From NCBI GenBank assembly GCA_023457715.1, contig JAEWKR010000119.1, positions 62,001 to 126,000 on the forward strand: 64,000 bases of DNA, given 5' to 3'. Both the position numbers and the translations under genes were made by a program. Below the pieces are notes generated by a model. It did no database searches. It saw only the letters and a list, made by a program, of their open reading frames with translations, and was not told the DNA's origin. Position 1 is the first letter of the stretch; each line of letters begins with the position of its first letter. The DNA is from Verrucomicrobiota bacterium (GTDB lineage Bacteria > Verrucomicrobiota > Verrucomicrobiia > Opitutales > Opitutaceae). Shown here one piece after another: positions 62,111 through 64,000 of the stretch.

Positions 62111-64000
62111 ATGGCCGTGAAAACCCCGCTGCTTGCCGTTCTGGTGCTGTTGTTGGCCACCTGCGTGGGTCGTGCCGAACGCGTGTACATCCTCCACGAT
62201 CAGGATGTCCCCACCTCCGCCTACGCGGCGCGTAAACTCGGGGAGGTCCTCACGGCCGCGAAACACGAGGTGCTGGCGGAGCGCACCGATTATGAACGCT
62301 TGATCAGCCTCGCGGTTCATTCGCACCGCCTGGCCCCCGAGGCATTCGCGATCGTGCCGGACGGAAAAGTGATCACGGTGTATGGGGGTGACAAGCGGGG
62401 CCTCGTCTACGGTGCCCTTGCCCTCGCGGAGAGTGTGCGCAATGGCACGGCGTTGTCGGCGATCGGCCCCTCGGAGCAGAAACCGCATCTGCCCTTCCGG
62501 GGGATCAAGTTCAACCTGCCGTGGGAGACTTACCGTTCCAGTTCGGCGTTGGACCAGCACGTGGCCACGGCCAAGGACGTAAAGTTTTGGGAGGGGTTTC
62601 TCGATATGATGGTCGAGAACCGGTTCAATGTCGTGAGCCTGTGGAACATGCACCCATTCACGTTCATGGTGCGGCCGAAAAATTTTCCGGAGGCGAGCCC
62701 GTGGAGTGACGCGGAGCAGGCGCAATGGCGCGATCTCTACCGTAATATCTTCCGCCTGGCGAAGGAGCGCGGCCTCGATACCTACATTGTCCATTGGAGC
62801 ATCTTCGTCAGCCGCGAGTTCGCGGCGGCGCATGGGGTCGCGAAGCAGAATTTCTATCCCCATTATTACGTCGATGGCGACACGTCGGAGATCGTCCGGC
62901 GCTACCTTCGCGAGAGCGTCACCCAGGTGCTGAACGAATATCCCGACCTCGACGGGATCGGGCTTTCGCACGGCGAAGGCATGGCCGGGATGACGCCGAT
63001 CGAGCGCCAGCACTGGATGGACGACGTGATCATTCCCGGTATGCTCAATGCCAACCGCCGGGTGAAGTTGATCCATCGCGTGCCGTTTTCGTCCGGCCTG
63101 GGATCGGAGGGCGGGACCAGTGCCGATGTGGAGAAGGTGACTCGTGCCGCGATGGAGCGGCTGGGCGACCGCTTCGACGGCCCGATCTGGGCGGAGATGA
63201 AGTTCAACTGGTCCCACGCCCACAGCACGCCAAAGCTGGTGAAGGTCCACGGCGGGAAGCTGGGCGACACGTACTTCGTGCCGGCGCCGAAAAACTACAA
63301 GGTGACGTGGATGGCGCGAAACGAGGATTTCTTTGCCCTGCGCTGGGGTGTGCCGGACTTCATTCGCCAACACATCGCGAACAATGGCAGCGCGGACTAC
63401 GTGGGCGGTTACTTCATCGGATCCGAGTGCTACATTCCGGCGCTGGACTACTTCACGGCAGTGCAGGACCCCGTGGCCTGGAAGTGGGCCTTTGAGCGAC
63501 AATGGCTGTTCTATCAGCTCTGGGGACGGCTGCTGTACGATCCGAAGACGCCGAATGCCGTCTTTCAGGCTGAATTCAACCGCCGGTATGGATCCAAGGG
63601 GGATAATCTGCTGCGCGCGTTCGCGCTGGCCTCAGCCACCCAGTTGCGCCTGAACTCGCTTTACGACACGCGCTGGGATTTCACGCTGTATGGGGAGGGG
63701 TTCCTCTCGCTGCAGGGCGAGGTCACAAAATACATCGGCGTCGATCACCTGATCGGGCACCCGACGCTGGACCCCGACTATGTGTCGGTGAAAGACTATG
63801 TCGACGAGGAGTACCGGCAACCGGGCGGCGTCGCGATGGCCGCTCGCATGACCCCTCCGCGGCTGAGTGACTGGCTCGAGCGGGATTGCCGCGAAGCGCT
63901 CCGTCTGGTCGAAGGCATCGACGTATCTGGGAACGCCTCGCTGCGCTATGAAGTCGCCGACGTGCGGACCTGGGCTCATCTCGGGCTGCACCTGGCGGAA
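62111..64000 (+). CDS. Secreted glycoside hydrolase-like protein, 3' end outside window
   Basis: The frame is open from ATG 62111 to the window edge (630 codons). It has a signal peptide (MAVKTPLLAVLVLLLATCVG, cleavage after GRA). The N-terminal domain resembles the non-catalytic domain of GH20/GH67 enzymes (RKLGEVLTAAKHEVL, VYGGDKRGLVYGALALAE). A TIM-barrel-like region follows, with LPFRGIKFNLPWETYRSS and LDGIGLSHGEGMAG. It is probably a periplasmic or extracellular enzyme that cuts a plant-type or other polysaccharide, perhaps an alpha-glucuronidase-like enzyme. The catalytic residues and the C-terminus cannot be judged. Confidence 0.7.
   Translation, partial: MAVKTPLLAVLVLLLATCVGRAERVYILHDQDVPTSAYAARKLGEVLTAAKHEVLAERTDYERLISLAVHSHRLAPEAFAIVPDGKVITVYGGDKRGLVYGALALAESVRNGTALSAIGPSEQKPHLPFRGIKFNLPWETYRSSSALDQHVATAKDVKFWEGFLDMMVENRFNVVSLWNMHPFTFMVRPKNFPEASPWSDAEQAQWRDLYRNIFRLAKERGLDTYIVHWSIFVSREFAAAHGVAKQNFYPHYYVDGDTSEIVRRYLRESVTQVLNEYPDLDGIGLSHGEGMAGMTPIERQHWMDDVIIPGMLNANRRVKLIHRVPFSSGLGSEGGTSADVEKVTRAAMERLGDRFDGPIWAEMKFNWSHAHSTPKLVKVHGGKLGDTYFVPAPKNYKVTWMARNEDFFALRWGVPDFIRQHIANNGSADYVGGYFIGSECYIPALDYFTAVQDPVAWKWAFERQWLFYQLWGRLLYDPKTPNAVFQAEFNRRYGSKGDNLLRAFALASATQLRLNSLYDTRWDFTLYGEGFLSLQGEVTKYIGVDHLIGHPTLDPDYVSVKDYVDEEYRQPGGVAMAARMTPPRLSDWLERDCREALRLVEGIDVSGNASLRYEVADVRTWAHLGLHLAE

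Overview
The window looks like a chromosomal segment of a high-GC verrucomicrobium, probably close to Opitutaceae. This is inferred from gene content and I ran no database search. The indicators are a complete alternative complex III operon (actABCDEF) followed by cbb3-oxidase-like genes, a secreted protein ending in a VPDTG-type CTERM sorting signal, two-partner secretion genes, Wzm/Wzt polysaccharide export, and many genes without a clear Shine-Dalgarno sequence.

Layout. (1) 1-22,900: a mostly minus-strand surface-polysaccharide locus. It holds very large multidomain glycosyltransferases (one runs off the left edge), a set matching the GDP-D-glycero-alpha-D-manno-heptose pathway (isomerase, kinase, phosphatase, guanylyltransferase) with an adjacent transaldolase, a Gfo/Idh oxidoreductase, GtrA- and GtrB-like proteins, two SDR/epimerase proteins, a GT9-coiled-coil-GT2 fusion, a giant membrane protein, a pyruvyl transferase and a TpsB porin. 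(2) 23,333-27,466: a 1377-residue TpsA-type beta-helix exoprotein, divergent from tpsB. (3) 27,570-33,505: Wzt and Wzm (convergent), a beta-propeller protein, a sugar aminotransferase and a methyltransferase-GT2 fusion. (4) 33,660-39,350: TolC, a HlyD-like adaptor, an FtsX-type permease, a LolD/MacB-type ATPase and a membrane glycopolymer protein. (5) 39,769-51,148: actABCDEF, a small membrane protein, a CcoN-like protein that has lost nearly all heme/copper ligands, and two monoheme cytochromes, ending at a strong terminator. (6) 51,405-64,000: a CTERM protein, hldD-like epimerase, proC, a response regulator-histidine kinase hybrid, folD, an SH3-like secreted protein, a pseudouridine synthase, a CysJ-like flavoprotein, fabG-acpP-fabF and a truncated secreted glycosidase.

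The most striking unexplained structure is between genes. Eleven spacers carry degenerate short tandem repeats with units of about 6-11 bases. The unit differs between spacers, but the layout recurs: an array at or across the upstream stop codon, and often a complementary array ending just before the next start codon, so the pair could fold into one long hairpin. None lies inside the act or tps genes. Second is the CcoN-like protein, which aligns without gaps to recalled CcoN ligand helices but keeps only one of six metal-ligand histidines.
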